From the NCBI GenBank assembly GCA_031399165.1, contig JANNOO010000060.1, forward strand, positions 1 to 64,000: a stretch of DNA of 64,000 bases, given 5' to 3'. The notes under the pieces are model-generated. The model worked only from the letters and a program-made list of their open reading frames with translations, did no database searches and was not told the origin of the DNA. Origin of the DNA: JAKFWI01 sp031399165. Lineage in GTDB: Bacteria; Pseudomonadota; Alphaproteobacteria; Caulobacterales; Aquidulcibacteraceae. The position numbers and the translations under genes are program-made. Below are positions 61,930 through 64,000 of this stretch, one piece after another (the first letter of the stretch is position 1; every line of letters starts with the position of its first letter).

Positions 61930-63549
61930 CTAATGCCGGAACTGGCGCACGCCGGTGAACACCATCGCCAGGCCCGCGTTGTCAGCCGCTTCGATCACAG
62001 CCGCGTCGTTCATCGAGCCGCCGGGCTGGATGATGGCGGTAGCGCCGGCCTGCGCCACCTGCTCCAGCCCATCCGGGAACGGAAAGAACGCATCTGAAGC
62101 CGCAACCGAACCAATAGTTTCCGGATCGCTCTTGTGCGCCTCGTGCGCCGCATCTTCCGCCTTGCGCCGGGCGATGCGCGCCGAATCAACACGGCTCATC
62201 TGGCCGGCGCCGATGCCAACCGTGGCGCCGTTCTTGGCGTAAACGACGGCGTTTGACTTCACGTGCTTGCAGACGCGGAACGCAAACAAAAGATCGGCCA
62301 GTTCCTGAGCGCTTGGCTCGCGTTTGGTGACGATCTTGAGGCTTAGCGCCCCCGCCACTGCATTGTCGCGCTCCTGCACCAACAAGCCGCCCGAAACGGA
62401 GCGGACCGTCCAGCCCTGCTCATTTGGATCGGGCATGCCGCCCGTCGACAGCACGCGCACGTTTTTCTTCTTCGCCAGAAACGCCCGCGCCTGCTCAGAA
62501 ACGTCCGGCGCGATGATCACCTCGGTGAAGATTTCCGCGATCAACTCTGCCGTCGCCAGATCGAGCGTACGGTTGAGCGCGATGATGCCGCCGAACCGGC
62601 TGACCGGATCGCACGCCAGCGCGCGCTCATAGGCTTGGCGCGGGGTGGAGGCCGTCGCCACGCCGCAGGGGTTGGCGTGCTTGATGATCGAAACCGCCGC
62701 GATCTTCGCCGGATCGAATTCGGAAACCAGTTCAAACGCCGCATCAGCGTCCAAGAGGTTGATGTAGGAAAGCTCTTTGCCCTGCAATTGTTGGGCGCTG
62801 GCCACGCCCTTGCGCGGATTGGCGCTGGCGTAGAACGAAGCCTTCTGGTGCGGATTTTCGCCGTAGCGCAAAGGCTGGCGCAGCCCGCCGCCAAACGCAC
62901 GCCATGCCGGCGCGTCTTCGCCAATCGCGTCGGCGAACCAACTGGAAATCGCCGCGTCATAAGCGGCGCAACGCGCGAATGCCTTTTGCGCCAGCTTTTT
63001 ACGCAGCGCCAAGCTGGTCGAGCCCTTGTGTACGCGCAATTCATCGAGGATCGAGGTGAGGTCTTCCGCGTCGGTCGCTACCACGACGAATTCGTGGTTC
63101 TTGGCCGCCGCGCGGATCATTGCTGGTCCGCCAACGTCGATATTCTCGATGCAGGCGTCGAAATCACCGCCCTTGGCCACCGTTTGCTCAAACGGGTAAA
63201 GATTGACGTAGAGCAGATCGATTTCCGGCACGTTGTGCTTTTCCATCGCCGCCATGTGCGCCGGCGCGTCGCGCCGCGCCAAGAGCCCACCATGCACTTT
63301 CGGATGCAGCGTCTTCACCCGCCCGTCCATCATCTCCGGAAAGCCAGTGATCGCATCCACGTCGGTCACATCAAGGCCGGCGCCCGCAAGCGCGGTTTTC
63401 GTGCCGCCTGTGGAAATCAGCGAAACGCCGAACTTGGCCAGCGACGAAGCATGCTGCGTAAGGCCGGTCTTGTCGGACACGGAAATCAGGGCACGCTTCA
63501 CTGGCAGAAGGTCTGGCGCGGGTGTTTCGCGTTTGAATGCGGCGCTCAT
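61930..63549 (-). CDS. purH: Bifunctional AICAR transformylase/IMP cyclohydrolase
   Basis: A 539-residue purine enzyme catalysing the last two steps to IMP. The start is the ATG at 63549 with aggaaagg five bases ahead. The frame from 63783 overlaps the upstream gene and is rejected. Residues 15-150 are the MGS-like IMP cyclohydrolase domain (ALISVSDKTGL, GTKTALAGAG, DGRVKTLHPKVHGGLL). The rest is the AICAR transformylase domain (RYGENPHQKA, KHANPCGVA with the catalytic Lys-His). Heparinase II/III gene upstream and purH is a common alphaproteobacterial pairing. Confidence 0.97.
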   Translation of the reverse strand: MSAAFKRETPAPDLLPVKRALISVSDKTGLTQHASSLAKFGVSLISTGGTKTALAGAGLDVTDVDAITGFPEMMDGRVKTLHPKVHGGLLARRDAPAHMAAMEKHNVPEIDLLYVNLYPFEQTVAKGGDFDACIENIDVGGPAMIRAAAKNHEFVVVATDAEDLTSILDELRVHKGSTSLALRKKLAQKAFARCAAYDAAISSWFADAIGEDAPAWRAFGGGLRQPLRYGENPHQKASFYASANPRKGVASAQQLQGKELSYINLLDADAAFELVSEFDPAKIAAVSIIKHANPCGVATASTPRQAYERALACDPVSRFGGIIALNRTLDLATAELIAEIFTEVIIAPDVSEQARAFLAKKKNVRVLSTGGMPDPNEQGWTVRSVSGGLLVQERDNAVAGALSLKIVTKREPSAQELADLLFAFRVCKHVKSNAVVYAKNGATVGIGAGQMSRVDSARIARRKAEDAAHEAHKSDPETIGSVAASDAFFPFPDGLEQVAQAGATAIIQPGGSMNDAAVIEAADNAGLAMVFTGVRQFRH

Positions 63550-63592
63550 AGCGGCCTTTCCTGGAGAGGCGATTCTGTCTCTCCGCCGCCTA

Positions 63593-64000
63593 TCATGTTG
63601 GATCGACCCTGGTGAAGGCCCAACGAACCCGATTAGGCGGACCATCCCCAGTTCCGTTGGTGTCGGCCGCGCCGGAAAGGACAATTTGCCGGGTACGGGC
63701 CGGCCCGTCTGGCCCGCCCAGATACACGCTATCCTCAAAGTGCATCCGCGCCGCGTCGGTGCGCAGACGCCAAGCGCCGCCATTGGTGGCGCATTCGAAG
63801 AACGCCACGCCCGCCTCTCCCAGCCGCGCGTTGACCTCCGGATGTAGGTGGAAGCGGACCGCGAACGGCGCGCGCGGAGCCATCACGGGCGCGCCCTTCT
63901 TTTCCATCAGCGGCCGGCCAAGTGAATCCACGCCGCGCACATCGGCGCCAGATTTATCAATGAATATGGCGCGGCGATGGATCAGCCCGTAATCGCCGCG
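63593..64000 (-). CDS. Heparinase II/III family protein, C-terminal part (5' end outside window)
   Basis: The last 135 residues of a larger protein. The frame is open to the window edge: GLIHRRAIFIDKSG, VRGVDSLGRPLMEKKG, FAVRFHLHPEVNARL, VYLGGPDGPARTRQIVLSG. This is the C-terminal beta-sandwich of the heparinase II/III-like family. In alphaproteobacteria this gene, between rsmB/htpX-like genes and purH, encodes a protein annotated only by family. Nothing can be said of the catalytic barrel, which is not in the window. Confidence 0.88.
   Translation of the reverse strand, partial: RGDYGLIHRRAIFIDKSGADVRGVDSLGRPLMEKKGAPVMAPRAPFAVRFHLHPEVNARLGEAGVAFFECATNGGAWRLRTDAARMHFEDSVYLGGPDGPARTRQIVLSGAADTNGTGDGPPNRVRWAFTRVDPT

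Noticed and set aside
1..64000. CRISPR arrays, tRNA or rRNA genes
   Set aside because: No regularly spaced repeats and no cloverleaf or rRNA signature were noticed on reading. A tRNAscan or Infernal run would settle this.

Overview
The window reads as one contiguous piece of chromosome from a GC-rich alphaproteobacterium. The support is a complete NepR-EcfG-PhyR general stress response locus, an NAD-glutamate dehydrogenase of about 1600 residues, TamA/TamB, and the gene order obgE-proB-proA-nadD ... rsfS-rlmH-envC-ctpA-yibQ-rppH. The style fits Caulobacterales/Hyphomonadaceae-type genomes, but no rRNA or other taxonomic marker is present to fix the genus. I found no rRNA, tRNA, CRISPR array or prophage. 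Mobile DNA is limited to the right end of an insertion sequence at 1-142 and one 160-bp hairpin repeat at 30438-30597.

Layout. 1-4830: IS end, a lipoprotein-type methyltransferase, two small unknown genes and two overlapping CPA2 antiporter genes. 4831-8008: an aromatic aminotransferase and an AvPAL-type aromatic ammonia-lyase in one operon, next to a decayed Lrp regulator. 8148-16202: rplU-rpmA, a GNAT, obgE, proB, proA and nadD, with TerB and SulP genes on the other strand. 16199-20349: four minus-strand genes (rhlE, an unknown, hemolysin III, a PNPOx-fold protein) that split nadD from rsfS. 20472-25805: rsfS-rlmH-envC-ctpA-yibQ-rppH. 25903-28367: two alpha/beta hydrolases and an unknown. 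28374-35600: pbpC and an alpha-2-macroglobulin with an intact CSEQ thioester motif, the usual periplasmic defence pair.

35736-42925 is the most interesting part. PhyR, NepR, EcfG, a membrane HisKA_2-type kinase and a hybrid HWE kinase lie together. Matches to the sigma-EcfG promoter (GGAAC-N16/17-CGTT or CGTC) precede phyR, nepR-ecfG, a degenerate NodS-like methyltransferase gene and a 57-residue DUF1328 gene. Behind the DUF1328 gene lie two tandem paralogous small RNAs. Each has a hairpin with a C6 loop and a strong intrinsic terminator, and a covarying base pair supports the fold. They resemble GsrN, the Caulobacter stress sRNA, in design and setting.

42925-53653 holds tamB-tamA, an MFS carrier with a large extra loop, a HerA-like ATPase and an AI-2E family permease. 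53878-61642 holds a DUF1287 protein, NAD-GDH, and a tight three-gene operon of a YqcI/YcgG family protein (some relatives are haem-dependent N-hydroxylases), a DUF1989 protein and an uncharacterised protein with an ATP-grasp-like C-terminus. That operon is the best candidate here for an undescribed pathway. The window ends with a small lipoprotein, purH and the 3' part of a heparinase II/III-family gene.
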